Source: Clostridia bacterium
Lineage (GTDB): Bacteria; Bacillota; Clostridia; Oscillospirales; Acutalibacteraceae
DNA length: 59,517 nt
Direction of reading: 5' to 3'
Assembly (NCBI GenBank): GCA_017440755.1
Contig: JAFSGP010000001.1
Span: 1-59,517 of the forward strand
Shown here one piece after another: positions 1 to 8,287 of the stretch. The position numbers and the translations under genes were made by a program. The stretch's first letter is position 1; each line of letters starts with the position of its first letter. The notes under the pieces were generated by a model, which ran no database searches, had not been told where the DNA came from, and worked only from the letters and a program-made list of their open reading frames with translations.

Positions 1-30
1 CATTTTTCTTGTTTACGCTAACTTTTCAGG

Positions 31-205
31 TCGCTTCCAGAGTAGAAACTTGGGAGAATGACCGGTAGGTCATTCTCGAGACCGTGGTGCAGAAAGTAAC
101 GGGAGGAACGACCCGAGCCACGGTCACTTGGCATGGAAGCGGCCTGGTAAGATAGGTAGATGCCAACACAAAAAGAAACACTCCACTTTTGTGGAGTGTT
201 TTCTT
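31..205 (+). ncRNA. Structured RNA, copy 1, with its own terminator
   Basis: An outer stem (32-39 with 134-141) encloses two arms: a hairpin at 54-60/71-77 carrying GAGAATG and CATTCTC, and a longer hairpin at 80-87/118-125. A conserved block at 144-168 follows, then an intrinsic terminator (178-186/191-199 plus a T-rich run). The start of the conserved tail region can also pair back (128-134 with 160-166), an alternative to the outer stem. The 25-base block recurs exactly in copy 2. No open frame is apparent. The family is not recognised. The strand is chosen from the terminator polarity. It may be a free-standing small RNA or a cis element whose gene has been lost. Confidence 0.55.
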
Positions 206-254
206 TTTTGCACTGGGTGTTATCTCTTTACCGGGTACGTTGAACAGCCAACTT

Positions 255-428
255 AATTAACGCGCTGAGATGTGGGAGAATGGCGCCGTTGCGCCATTCT
301 CGGGCTGCGGCTGTATAAATTGGCGATTTGTATTTACCTAATGCCGCAGCAAGCGGCACTGGTAAGATAGGTAGATGCCAACATACAGAAAAGACCCGGA
401 CTTAATGTCCGGGTCTTTTCTGTATTTA
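255..428 (+). ncRNA. Structured RNA, copy 2, with its own terminator
   Basis: This repeats the plan of the upstream element with different stem sequences: a GAGAATG-type arm (276-286 with 291-301, loop CGTT), a second arm (304-311 with 343-350), the 25-base conserved block (359-383) and a terminator (393-401/407-415, then a T-rich run). The arm sequences differ from copy 1 but pairing is kept, which suggests selection on RNA structure. No gene follows on this strand, since the next gene is convergent. The two units therefore look like tandem, separately terminated transcripts. Confidence 0.55.
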
Positions 429-439
429 CTGGAGCTACC

Positions 440-519
440 TCTACTATGCGGCAAAGCCGCATAGTAGACCGACTTCGCCGTAGGTGAATGTCGAGCAGAT
501 GCCAACACAAAAAGAAACA
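440..519 (+). repeat. Partial third copy of the structured RNA tail
   Basis: A perfect 13-bp hairpin (440-452/456-468, loop AAA) is followed at 498-519 by 22 bases identical to 159-180 of copy 1. The GAGAATG arm and a terminator hairpin are missing, so this looks like a degraded or divergent unit next to the 3' end of the convergent glycosidase gene. Confidence 0.45.
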
Positions 520-525
520 GTTACT

Positions 526-1890
526 TTACCCTATCACCGCCGTGACAATGGAGTGGGCGGTCAATTCCAACTCCTTAATATGATTATCCAGGCGCAGAAC
601 GGCTCTTTCCGATTTGTCGGTTCGATTCAGCAAAACCGCAACCACGGTATTGTCCGGATTTTTGAAGGCGACGCACTCCACCTGCGGAGCGTAGGAGCTG
701 CAAGCGATGACGCGGGCACCGGGCCGAACAAATTTGCTGATGTGACCGATATAATAGTAAGCCAGTCGGAACACCAGTCGTCCGCTGTTGCGATCGTAAA
801 AAACAGCGGCATCGGCATTACAGCCTCTCCCCTCTCGATTGTGATAGGGGCCGTTTTCATCGTTGAGCAGCATACTCCAATCGCAGTAATGGGTCAGTCC
901 ATTGCGGAAGGCGCCCATAATGTCGTGGGCATATCGCTCTGCATGGGGTAATTCCACATCCTCCCGGATGCCGACGCCCACAATGGCGCAGCACCCCTCA
1001 TCGGCATAACTGATTTTGTCCGGGAACTTATGATAGAACGCCCGCAGTTCGCCAAAATGGTCGCCGGAATACCAGTGGTTCGCGATACCGTCACAGTATT
1101 TCCCGTTTTCGTGAGCAAAGATTTGCTTGGCGCGCTCGTATACCCGCTCACGGCAGTGGTCGTAGCAGAGGATCTTAACACCCGCACCCTCCAACTCCTT
1201 GCCGAGTACGCCAAGGAATTCCGCTTCCTCATCGGGCGTGTACAGGCAAGACTCCCACAGCTGGTGGTGGCGGGGTTCGTTCTGAATGGTAACGCCCCAG
1301 ATGGAGATACCGTGCTCCCGGCATACATCAATATATTTCATGAAATATTTTGCCCACAACTCGTAACATTCCGACTTCAGTTTGCCGCCGATGCGGCTGT
1401 TATTGGTCTTCATATAGGCGGGAGGTGACCAGGGAGAGGCTAAGACCTTCAGGGCGGTGTACTGATTTGCCGCCCGTATCAGGGGAAACACCGCCTGCTC
1501 GTCGTGAGCAAGAGAGAAGGTGTCCAGCGTCACATCCCCGTCCTCGGTATAGGTGTAGTCGGCGGCGGAAAAATCGCAGCTGCCGATGCATACCCGAGTC
1601 AAATGATAGCCGATGCCCTTCTTCGGGTCGAAATAGGCCTGTACAAACTGCTCCTGCAGTTCTTTCGGCATCTGCACCCAGTTGGTGGCGGTGGTGTCGT
1701 TGATCGCACCGCCCATACCGCCAAAGCGTTGGTATTCCACGTCGGGGTGTAGGTTGATCAGCGATGACTCTACATCGTGGGAGTGATCTACGCCGTGGAT
1801 AACGTCTGTGTTTTGGTAGCGCATTGGCTCCTGTATAATCCGCTGTAGCCGCAGACCGCTTTGGTCAGTTTTATAGACGGTAATATGCAT
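526..1890 (-). CDS. GH30-family glycoside hydrolase
   Basis: A 454-residue protein of the GH30 (glucosylceramidase / beta-1,6-glucanase-like) clan A family, a retaining beta-glycosidase. The acid/base site fits TIQNEP (Glu205), followed by the family-typical WESC segment. The nucleophile fits YADEG (Glu298). FGGMGGAINDT near residues 56-66 matches the family's N-terminal barrel signature. No signal peptide is visible, so it probably acts in the cytoplasm on imported glycosides. The start is supported by AGGAG six bases upstream. It diverges from an AraC regulator that is its likely controller. The exact sugar specificity cannot be read from sequence. Confidence 0.85.
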   Translation of the reverse strand: MHITVYKTDQSGLRLQRIIQEPMRYQNTDVIHGVDHSHDVESSLINLHPDVEYQRFGGMGGAINDTTATNWVQMPKELQEQFVQAYFDPKKGIGYHLTRVCIGSCDFSAADYTYTEDGDVTLDTFSLAHDEQAVFPLIRAANQYTALKVLASPWSPPAYMKTNNSRIGGKLKSECYELWAKYFMKYIDVCREHGISIWGVTIQNEPRHHQLWESCLYTPDEEAEFLGVLGKELEGAGVKILCYDHCRERVYERAKQIFAHENGKYCDGIANHWYSGDHFGELRAFYHKFPDKISYADEGCCAIVGVGIREDVELPHAERYAHDIMGAFRNGLTHYCDWSMLLNDENGPYHNREGRGCNADAAVFYDRNSGRLVFRLAYYYIGHISKFVRPGARVIACSSYAPQVECVAFKNPDNTVVAVLLNRTDKSERAVLRLDNHIKELELTAHSIVTAVIG

Positions 1891-1903
1891 AGCAGAGCTC
1901 CTT

Positions 1904-1925
1904 TTCTTGTACTTTATAACAAGAA
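1904..1925. promoter_or_regulatory. Inverted repeat, possible operator in the glycosidase leader
   Basis: TTCTTGT and ACAAGAA are separated by eight A/T-rich bases, just upstream of the glycosidase ribosome site in the divergent region shared with the AraC-type gene. Its position suits an operator, but AraC proteins usually bind direct repeats, so a leader hairpin is an alternative. Confidence 0.35.
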
Positions 1926-2020
1926 TAGCAAAAAGCGACCCCTAAATAAATGGAAAAATAAAGATAATAATTGTATATTATAGTTTTTTGCTGTATGATG
2001 GAAGGAAGGAGGGATGCAGG

Positions 2021-2818
2021 ATGCTGGAAGAGACGTTTGCCAACGGCTGTGAGGTGTACTTTGGAGAGGCGGATAAGCAGATATGGCACGAGAAACGATA
2101 TAGCTACAGAAATACCTCCCGCCAACGCTTTGGGCTGTTTCTGTTGGCGGAGGGAGAGGTTTCGTTCCAAACAGAAGAGCATCGGGTGGAGGCGGTACCC
2201 GGCACGCTGGTTTTCCTGCCTAAGAACAGTCGGTATGACGTGTGGTTTAATATACAGAAAGCGGCGGTTATCAGCTATCTTATCAATTTTGATCTGCCGA
2301 CCGTGGATGTTATCGGCGGTATGACGACCCCTACGATACTGACCGATGGCTGCGGGGAGCCGCTGGTGCAAGCTTTTGCAAGGGCGGTGGAGGAATATCT
2401 GAAGAATGGGGTCACCCTGCGATACAAAGCCCTGTTCTATGCCTGCCTGGACGAGCTGGAAACGAAGCAGAAACGGGATAGCGCCGGTGGCGACGACCTG
2501 CTTTTCGCGCAGGCAAAGCGGCTGATGCAGGAAACCGATATGACGGTGGGGGAAATCGCTCACGCTTTGCATATCAGCCAAAGCGGTTTGCAAAAGGGAT
2601 TTATAAAACGGTTTGAGCAGTCCCCCATCGCCTACAGAACGGCGTGGAAGCTGAAAGAGAGCGCCCGTCTGTTGACGGCGACCGATTGGTCGGTACAGCA
2701 GATTGCTGCTCACCTGCGGTTTTATGATGCCGCCTACTTCAGCAAGACCTTCAAGGCACACTACGGCTGTACACCGAAAGCATTTCGGGATAGACATAGA
2801 CGAAGCTTGATTATATAA
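2021..2818 (+). CDS. AraC-family transcriptional regulator
   Basis: A 265-residue regulator. The N-terminal half (about 1-100) looks like a cupin sensor (FGLFLLAEGEVSF, then PGTLVFLPKNSRYDV). The C-terminal 95 residues carry two helix-turn-helix units, MTVGEIAHALHISQSGLQKGF-like and SVQQIAAHLRFYDAAYFSKTF-like, ending in the usual TPKAFRD tail. The ATG at 2021 is preferred over an upstream TTG because AAGGAGG lies eight bases before it. It diverges from the GH30 gene and probably activates it in response to a sugar ligand. The PHP gene downstream has its own promoter. Confidence 0.85.
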   Translation: MLEETFANGCEVYFGEADKQIWHEKRYSYRNTSRQRFGLFLLAEGEVSFQTEEHRVEAVPGTLVFLPKNSRYDVWFNIQKAAVISYLINFDLPTVDVIGGMTTPTILTDGCGEPLVQAFARAVEEYLKNGVTLRYKALFYACLDELETKQKRDSAGGDDLLFAQAKRLMQETDMTVGEIAHALHISQSGLQKGFIKRFEQSPIAYRTAWKLKESARLLTATDWSVQQIAAHLRFYDAAYFSKTFKAHYGCTPKAFRDRHRRSLII

Positions 2819-2822
2819 ACCC

Positions 2823-2851
2823 TTTACATCTCTTCCCATCTATGCTACACT
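2823..2851 (+). promoter_or_regulatory. Promoter of the PHP gene
   Basis: TTTACA and TACACT are separated by 17 bases, 31 bases upstream of the start at 2883. It separates this gene from the AraC gene in front. Confidence 0.6.
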
Positions 2852-2882
2852 ACCTTTGAAAACCGCAAGGGAGATGGTAGTT

Positions 2883-4247
2883 ATGAAAAAAGAACTGTAT
2901 CAGTACGACCTGTATCCGTTGGTGTTCCCTGTGGGGGTGGCGACGGAGTTTACCATTCAGCCGTTGGGCTATCCCCTCACCGTCTTTGGGGAGGGGTACA
3001 CCGTGGCGGTGTACAGCCGCTATCTGGCACGGGGACGGGAGGAGGAATGTATCCGCCGCACCGATATCCCTTGCACGGTGGACGAGGCGGGGCGCCTGCA
3101 CTTCACCTACACCGCTGCCACCGAGTGCGAGCATCACGTCAGCCTGCGGCTGAACGATAAGCCCCAGGCGGATTTGTGGATCTATGCGGTGGAGGAGGAT
3201 CTGGCGGGGCGGTACCCCCTGCGGGGCGACTTACACACCCATTCCTGCCGCTCGGACGCGAAGCAAGCCCCCGCTGTGGTGTGCGCCAACTACCGCCGCC
3301 GTGGCTACGATTTTATCGTGCTCACCGACCATGGACGGTACTACCCCTCTTTGGAGGCCATCGCCGCCTTTTCGGAGGTGAAAACGGCTCTTAATATTCT
3401 TCCCGGCGAGGAGGTGCACCTGCCCGGCACTACGGTGCATCTGGTGAATGCGGGCGGCAAATATTCGGTCAACGGTTTGGTGCCTGCCTTGCAGCAATAC
3501 AGCGAAACCAAGGGCGACACCGACAAGCGGCGGCTGGACGCTACCGTCACTCCGCCGCCCATCCGCACCATGGAGCAGTACGAGGCGGAGATCGCCGCTG
3601 TGGAGGAACAGGTGAAGGCGGCGGGCTGTCCCGCCAACGTGAACAGCCACTCCTATGCGGTGTGCCGCTGGGCGTTTGACCGCATTCGCGAGGCGGAGGG
3701 TTTAGGCGTCTGGGCGCATTTCTACTGGGCGGACGAGCTGGCACCTGCCCCCGATCCGTTCATTTACTATATGATGGAGACTCACCCCTTTGATGCCATT
3801 GAGGCGCTGGGTGGCGCAGCCAAGGTCCACGAAAACGGCTTCCAGGCGGCGCTGTACTACGACGAGTACCGCCACGGGCGGGTCCACGCTGTGGTGGGCT
3901 CCACCGACAGCCACGATTATACCGAGCTGAACCCCGGTTCCGCACACTGCTGCACCCTGGTGTTTGCGGAGAAGAACGATCGGAAGAGCATCGTGCAGGC
4001 GGTGAAAGACCGCTATTCCGTGGCGGTGGATACCAAGCAGCCGGAGTTCCGTCTGGTGGGCGAATTCCGCCTGCAGCGATATGCCACCTTCCTGCTGGAG
4101 AACTACTTCCCCCTCCACGACCGACAGGCGGCGATGGACGGCGAGATGCTGTGCCGCTATGTCCACGGGGACGCCACCGCCGAGGAGGTCGATCTGGTGT
4201 CCGCACGGGCGGAAAAGTTACTCAAAAAGTATATTCGCACCAAATAA
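2883..4247 (+). CDS. PHP-domain metal-dependent phosphoesterase family protein
   Basis: A 454-residue protein. After an N-terminal domain of about 110 residues that I do not recognise comes a PHP domain: RGDLHTHSCRSD (His118, His120), VLTDHG (Asp149, His150), GEEVHL, NSHSY and STDSHDY supply the metal-binding His, Asp and Glu set of this superfamily. PHP proteins cleave phosphate esters with two or three metal ions; the substrate is unknown. The ATG at 2883 follows AAGGGAGATG. It is transcribed separately downstream of the sugar regulator, so a role in sugar-phosphate turnover is only a guess. It shares a bidirectional terminator with the convergent peptidase gene. Confidence 0.75.
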   Translation: MKKELYQYDLYPLVFPVGVATEFTIQPLGYPLTVFGEGYTVAVYSRYLARGREEECIRRTDIPCTVDEAGRLHFTYTAATECEHHVSLRLNDKPQADLWIYAVEEDLAGRYPLRGDLHTHSCRSDAKQAPAVVCANYRRRGYDFIVLTDHGRYYPSLEAIAAFSEVKTALNILPGEEVHLPGTTVHLVNAGGKYSVNGLVPALQQYSETKGDTDKRRLDATVTPPPIRTMEQYEAEIAAVEEQVKAAGCPANVNSHSYAVCRWAFDRIREAEGLGVWAHFYWADELAPAPDPFIYYMMETHPFDAIEALGGAAKVHENGFQAALYYDEYRHGRVHAVVGSTDSHDYTELNPGSAHCCTLVFAEKNDRKSIVQAVKDRYSVAVDTKQPEFRLVGEFRLQRYATFLLENYFPLHDRQAAMDGEMLCRYVHGDATAEEVDLVSARAEKLLKKYIRTK

Positions 4248-4262
4248 TTACAGATAGTATAA

Positions 4263-4299
4263 AAACCCGTCCCAAACGACTGTGTGGGACGGGTTTTCT
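4263..4299. terminator. Bidirectional intrinsic terminator
   Basis: A 12-bp stem (4263-4274/4285-4296), A-rich on the left and T-rich on the right, between two convergent genes. Confidence 0.85.
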
Positions 4300-5079
4300 T
4301 CACGGCAATATCACAACGGCTTGTCTGCCTAATTCCTCATAGCGTTGCTCGGCTTGCTCTTTTGGGTAGGCAACCTGCCTGCCTGTGTCGGGGTCGTTGA
4401 AGTAATAGCGCTCCTCGTCATACCCCACCAGCAGCAAGCAATGTTCTCCCGCGGGCCAGACAAACCGCCTGCCGTCGGGGAGGATCCAGCTGCGTCCCGC
4501 GGTGACGGGGGCCATACCCAGCGTTCCCCACACCAGCACCGGTAGGTCGCTGTCGATATAGCGGCGGCATAGCCGTGGCAAGGTCTGCCCGTCGGCATCT
4601 ACTACGCGGCAGTCGTCGCCGAGAAAGGCGGTCAGCATCGCCCGCACCACGGGCGCAAAGCAGCCGTAGCTTTGCTTACTGCGGGGATCGCCGCAGAAAT
4701 GGACAGCGGGGTCGGGTCCGTAAAACACCCCGTTATACCAATACCAGTTACGGCTGGTGGGTAGGTGAGGCAGAAGCTCCTCCACCTCTGCCGCCACCCC
4801 CACGTAGCGCAGCGCCATGGTAGCGGCAACCACCTCGCACCCCGTGGGGTAGGCGGGGTGCTGGCACAGTGGCTCCACCGATAGCCGCACGTTGTCCGTC
4901 GGCGAAGAGGGGAGCGTGGCGGCTGTCGTTACCGTCGGCGAAGAGAGGAGCGGAGCGGATTCCGTTGCCGCCGCCGGCGGGGCAGGGTGGGCGACCACCA
5001 ATTGCTGTCCCACCAGCAGCCCCAGGAGAAACGCCATCACGATAGCCACCACAACGCACAGAAGGTGCAGCAGTTTCAT
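4300..5079 (-). CDS. Membrane-anchored C39-like cysteine peptidase family protein
   Basis: A 259-residue protein with an N-terminal hydrophobic segment (about 5-30) that should anchor it in the membrane, then a Pro/Ala/Ser/Thr-rich linker and a peptidase C39-like domain. The candidate catalytic Cys81 sits in YPTGCEVVAATMAL. His213 lies in AGEHCLLLVGYD and Asn228/Asp229 in YFNDPD, the usual C39 order. The start codon at 5079 overlaps the stop of the upstream gene in an ATGA junction, after a GGAGGA site, so the two are translationally coupled. It probably acts outside the cell in the response governed by the linked sigma factor. Confidence 0.75.
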   Translation of the reverse strand: MKLLHLLCVVVAIVMAFLLGLLVGQQLVVAHPAPPAAATESAPLLSSPTVTTAATLPSSPTDNVRLSVEPLCQHPAYPTGCEVVAATMALRYVGVAAEVEELLPHLPTSRNWYWYNGVFYGPDPAVHFCGDPRSKQSYGCFAPVVRAMLTAFLGDDCRVVDADGQTLPRLCRRYIDSDLPVLVWGTLGMAPVTAGRSWILPDGRRFVWPAGEHCLLLVGYDEERYYFNDPDTGRQVAYPKEQAEQRYEELGRQAVVILP

Positions 5080-5957
5080 TGTTTCTCCTCCGATAGCGGA
5101 ACTTCCTGCTTGCACACGTAGCAAGGGGTGGCGTTGCCGTCGTCATCGAAGGCGATTTCCACCACGTGCTCCTCCAGCGAACCGTCGTTATACTCCACCA
5201 TCAGCGAAAATGTGTCACGGAAGGTGGACAGCGGCAGGTCGGGGTTGCGGTCCAGTGTGTCGTACAGCAGGGTATCGGGTCGCCAGTTGATTTCCAGCCG
5301 CCCGGTGCCGCTCTGCTGTTGCCGTACCAGAATCTGATAGTATTCCCCTGACAGGGTCATTTCGTTGTCGCTGTAGGGACCGTACTCGTCTTTCGGTATG
5401 TCGGGATAATGATAAAAAAACTCTACCCGTCCATATTCGGAGGCGGTTCTGCCGCTGATAAAGGCTACCTTTCTCGGGTCGTCGATCTCCAGTTCAAAGG
5501 TTCCCAGCCGTACCAGACTGACGATGACGTTCTCCCGACGCAGGGTGCCTGCGTGAGCGATGGTGTCTGCGTGCTCATAGACGACGTTTTCGGCGGCTTC
5601 CTGCTCGATCGTGTATACGGACTCGATCTCCTCCTCCGACAGGTTGCGGATATCCTTCACCGACAGCCGAAAGGCGGCAGGCAGGGACAACCCCTCCTGC
5701 AGGAGGGTCTCCTGCTGCCCGGAGGCCAGATACAGGCGGCTCTCCATGGCGACGGTCACCGCCTCGGAGGTGGGGGGAGCGGATACGGAGCCGTCGGGCA
5801 GGGTGCGGGGCAGGGCAAGCCCCGTCCCGACGGCGGTGGCAGTAAGCAGGCAAAGGAAACAGACGACGGTGAGCGCCTTTTGGCGCCGCTTTTGCCGCTG
5901 CATATAGTCGTCCCGTCGCCGCAGTACGGCGTCGGTCATTTCCTTATGGGATCTCAT
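5076..5957 (-). CDS. Single-pass membrane protein, probable anti-sigma factor
   Basis: A 293-residue protein: about 28 charged cytoplasmic residues (MRSHKEMTDAVLRRRDDYMQ), one membrane segment (about 28-48) and a large extracytoplasmic part without a recognised domain. The start at 5957 is chosen because GAGGAG precedes it; it overlaps the end of the sigma gene by 14 bases. Position directly after an ECF sigma gene and this topology are typical of anti-sigma factors, but no anti-sigma motif was identified, so the role is inferred. Confidence 0.55.
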   Translation of the reverse strand: MRSHKEMTDAVLRRRDDYMQRQKRRQKALTVVCFLCLLTATAVGTGLALPRTLPDGSVSAPPTSEAVTVAMESRLYLASGQQETLLQEGLSLPAAFRLSVKDIRNLSEEEIESVYTIEQEAAENVVYEHADTIAHAGTLRRENVIVSLVRLGTFELEIDDPRKVAFISGRTASEYGRVEFFYHYPDIPKDEYGPYSDNEMTLSGEYYQILVRQQQSGTGRLEINWRPDTLLYDTLDRNPDLPLSTFRDTFSLMVEYNDGSLEEHVVEIAFDDDGNATPCYVCKQEVPLSEEKQ

Positions 5958-6504
5958 AGGTGATCTCCTCCTGTTCCAATATAGTTTTGAGGGCTTGTCT
6001 GGCACGGTAGACCAGGGTGTCCACGGCGTGGACCGACCGTCCCATCACGGCGGCGACCCGCTCGTGGCTGTACTGCTCATAATAGATGAGCCACAGCGCC
6101 TGACGGTAGGCGGGCGGCAGGCGGTACAGCGCCCGACGCAGACGGGCGGCCTCCTCCTGCTTTTGCACCGTGTCGGCGGGGTCGTCGGCGGTTGCCGGCA
6201 GTAAATCGCCATAGTCCTCGGTGGAGAGCGGGGCTTTTCGGCGGTGCCGCCGCAGATGGTCCAGCGCCACCCGCCGCCCGATGGCGAACAGCCAGGTGCC
6301 AAAGGCGGACTTACCACGGAAAGCGGGCTTTTTCGTGGCAAGCTTGACGAAGGTATCCTCCGCCAGCTCCTCTGCTACGTGGAGATTTCCCACGTAGGTG
6401 TTGAGGTACAGCGTCAGACCGTGTTGGTATTGGCGGATAATCGCCACCAAGCCCTCGTCGTCGCCTGCCAGATATTGCTGATAGTGTTCGCCGTCACGCT
6501 CCAT
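5944..6504 (-). CDS. ECF-type sigma-70 family RNA polymerase sigma factor
   Basis: A 186-residue sigma factor with region 2 (about 20-90; AEELAEDTFVKL, then SAFGTWLFAIGRRVALDHLR) and region 4 (about 120-175; LPPAYRQALWLIYYEQYSHE followed by a VHAVDTLVYRARQALK helix). Regions 1 and 3 are absent, as in group 4 sigma factors. It heads an overlapping three-gene operon with a membrane protein and a surface peptidase, so it probably answers an envelope signal. The upstream region is A/T-rich, but I could not fix a self-recognised promoter. Confidence 0.9.
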   Translation of the reverse strand: MERDGEHYQQYLAGDDEGLVAIIRQYQHGLTLYLNTYVGNLHVAEELAEDTFVKLATKKPAFRGKSAFGTWLFAIGRRVALDHLRRHRRKAPLSTEDYGDLLPATADDPADTVQKQEEAARLRRALYRLPPAYRQALWLIYYEQYSHERVAAVMGRSVHAVDTLVYRARQALKTILEQEEITYEIP

Positions 6505-6591
6505 GCTGTCACCTCCCTCAAAAGACGTCTTTCACCTATTAGACGCAGAAAAAAGAAAAACCTCACACCAGTTTAGCATATTTTTTCGCAC

Positions 6592-6624
6592 AAAAAAAGA
6601 CCTGCACAGTCGTGCAGGTCTTTT
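6592..6624 (-). terminator. Intrinsic terminator after the S1-domain gene
   Basis: A 12-bp stem (6596-6607/6612-6623) followed on the minus strand by a run of T. It separates the S1-domain gene from the sigma operon. Confidence 0.8.
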
Positions 6625-6627
6625 CGC

Positions 6628-7563
6628 TTATTCTTCTCTGAAGCGGCGCTCCACCACGCGGGAGCATTCCTCGGGGGAGTACCGCCAGTACAGCAGCGGT
6701 CCCTCGGTGATGAAATATTCCGGCTGGGGTGGGGGCTGGTCGTTGTCTTGCGCGTCGATGAGCGCCAGCTTTATCTTCAGCTTCTCCGGCTGCACGCTCT
6801 TGATATACACCGCCGCCTGTTGCCCCACTTTAACGTCGGGGTGAGGCTCAGCCAATCCCGCCAGATTGGGCGCCAGCTCGACAAATATGCCGTAAGGCTC
6901 TACGGAACGCACGATGCCCGCCACGGTTTCCCCCACCAAAAAGCGGGAGGCGTTCTCCTCCCAGGTGCCCAGCAGCTCCCGATGGGACAGGCAGATGCGG
7001 TTGTTTTCCAGCGAGGACACCACACCCAGTATCTCCATTCCCACCGTCAGGCGGTCGCGAGGGTGTAGGATGCGGCTCACCGAAATATCGGCAATCGGCA
7101 ACAAGGCGGGCAGCCCGCAGCCGATGTCGCAGAAAGCACCGAAGCTCTCCAGGCGGGTGATGCGGGCGGGGATAATGTCCCCCAGCTGCAGGTGGTCCAG
7201 AAACTCCTCTCGACAGCGCTGCTGCGCCAGACGGCGGGACAGGATAGGACGGCAGCCCTGTTCGGTCTGCTCAAAGCCGATGACCACAAAGCAGACGGGC
7301 TTGTTCACGCGGGTGATGAGCACGATGTCCTTGGTGACCCCCTCCGCGATGCCAAGAGCCCCTTCGTTGTGGGGGATAATTCCCTCGCCGCAGGGCAGGC
7401 GGACGTACAGGTTGTGCTCCACGTCGCAGCGGACGGCCCGCCCCTCCAACAGACGTCCTTCGTCCTTGGCTTGCATCAGTCCCGTAAGTGTGGCAATGGC
7501 CGCTTGGTTTTCTGCCGTATCTATGAGGTCGCCTTCCGGCAAAAAGCGTTGCGTATACTCCAT
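6628..7563 (-). CDS. S1 RNA-binding domain protein
   Basis: A 311-residue protein containing two recognisable S1 (OB-fold) domains: one starting GDIIPARITRLESFGAFCDI near residue 130 and one starting GETVAGIVRSVEPYGIFVEL near residue 220. The N-terminal 120 residues may hold further degenerate repeats. It resembles the short S1-like proteins found in Firmicutes in place of full RpsA, which bind RNA and may assist translation or RNA stability. The gene lies 55 bases after the membrane exporter gene on the same strand and is probably cotranscribed with it. Confidence 0.75.
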   Translation of the reverse strand: MEYTQRFLPEGDLIDTAENQAAIATLTGLMQAKDEGRLLEGRAVRCDVEHNLYVRLPCGEGIIPHNEGALGIAEGVTKDIVLITRVNKPVCFVVIGFEQTEQGCRPILSRRLAQQRCREEFLDHLQLGDIIPARITRLESFGAFCDIGCGLPALLPIADISVSRILHPRDRLTVGMEILGVVSSLENNRICLSHRELLGTWEENASRFLVGETVAGIVRSVEPYGIFVELAPNLAGLAEPHPDVKVGQQAAVYIKSVQPEKLKIKLALIDAQDNDQPPPQPEYFITEGPLLYWRYSPEECSRVVERRFREE

Positions 7564-7618
7564 AACGGTATCATTCCTTTCTTTTGGACTGATGCATTAT
7601 ATGCGTCCTTTGCCGCGG

Positions 7619-8122
7619 TTAGAACGCGGCGATAATAGCGCCCAGCAGACCGTAGGATACCAGCGACATAATAATGGTGGCAATGCCGATACCTAACAGA
7701 ATCGCGGGGAACGACTTTTTAAAGGGGATATTCAGCAGGGAAGCAATGAGAGCGCCGGTCCAAGCGCCGGTACCGGGCAGAGGAATGCCCACGAACAGGG
7801 CCAGACCCCAGAAATAGCCTTTTTCAATGGAGTCCTTTTTGCTCATAGCGCGGTTTTCCAGCTTCTCCACCATGGGGCGGAACAGCTTGGTTTTTTTGAG
7901 CCAGTTGAAGATGGGGGTAATAAACCACAGGATAAAGGGAATAGGGATAATATTACCGATAATGCAAATGGGCACCGCGGTGAGAATGCTCACCTTCAGC
8001 AGAGAGGCTGCCAGCAGACCACCGCGCAGCTCCAGCAGCGGCACCATCGAGATGATAAAAGCCACCCATTCGCCGGACAGGCCGTCCAGCACGTCCATAA
8101 ACCAGTTTACTAAACCTTCCAT
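7619..8122 (-). CDS. COG2426-type small membrane export protein
   Basis: A 167-residue membrane protein with about four hydrophobic segments and the conserved features of the 'small multi-drug export' family: LLELRGGLLAASLL near the N-terminus and VGIPLPGTGAWTGALIASLL near residue 110. Transport activity is assumed from the family name and is poorly documented. The start at 8122 is chosen over an in-frame ATG 16 codons upstream because GGAGG lies eight bases before it. Confidence 0.75.
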   Translation of the reverse strand: MEGLVNWFMDVLDGLSGEWVAFIISMVPLLELRGGLLAASLLKVSILTAVPICIIGNIIPIPFILWFITPIFNWLKKTKLFRPMVEKLENRAMSKKDSIEKGYFWGLALFVGIPLPGTGAWTGALIASLLNIPFKKSFPAILLGIGIATIIMSLVSYGLLGAIIAAF

Positions 8123-8234
8123 TTTCCATTCCTCCGTTTTTTCTCGGGACGTGGCCCGTAATGACCTCATTGTAGCATACTTCCATGGAATATTCCACCG
8201 TTTTTTGTCGGCGGAGAAAATTTATTTTGTTTCG

Positions 8235-8263
8235 TTGCATTGGACAGGGTTCCGTGGTACAAT
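8235..8263 (+). promoter_or_regulatory. Promoter of the nucleoside phosphorylase gene
   Basis: TTGCAT and TACAAT with a 17-base spacer, 24 bases before the start codon. Confidence 0.7.
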
Positions 8264-8287
8264 AACTCTAACAAAGGAGGTGTTCCT

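Noticed and set aside
1..430. Structured RNAs as cobalamin, THF or c-di-GMP riboswitches, or 5S/SRP/tmRNA
   Set aside because: The conserved boxes of these families are missing; only loose similarity of the GGTAGATGCC part to a B12-box was seen.
1871..2839. Long minus-strand open frame opposite the first AraC gene
   Set aside because: The plus strand has a clear AraC protein with a ribosome site; the opposite frame shows no family features and is a G+C-driven shadow.
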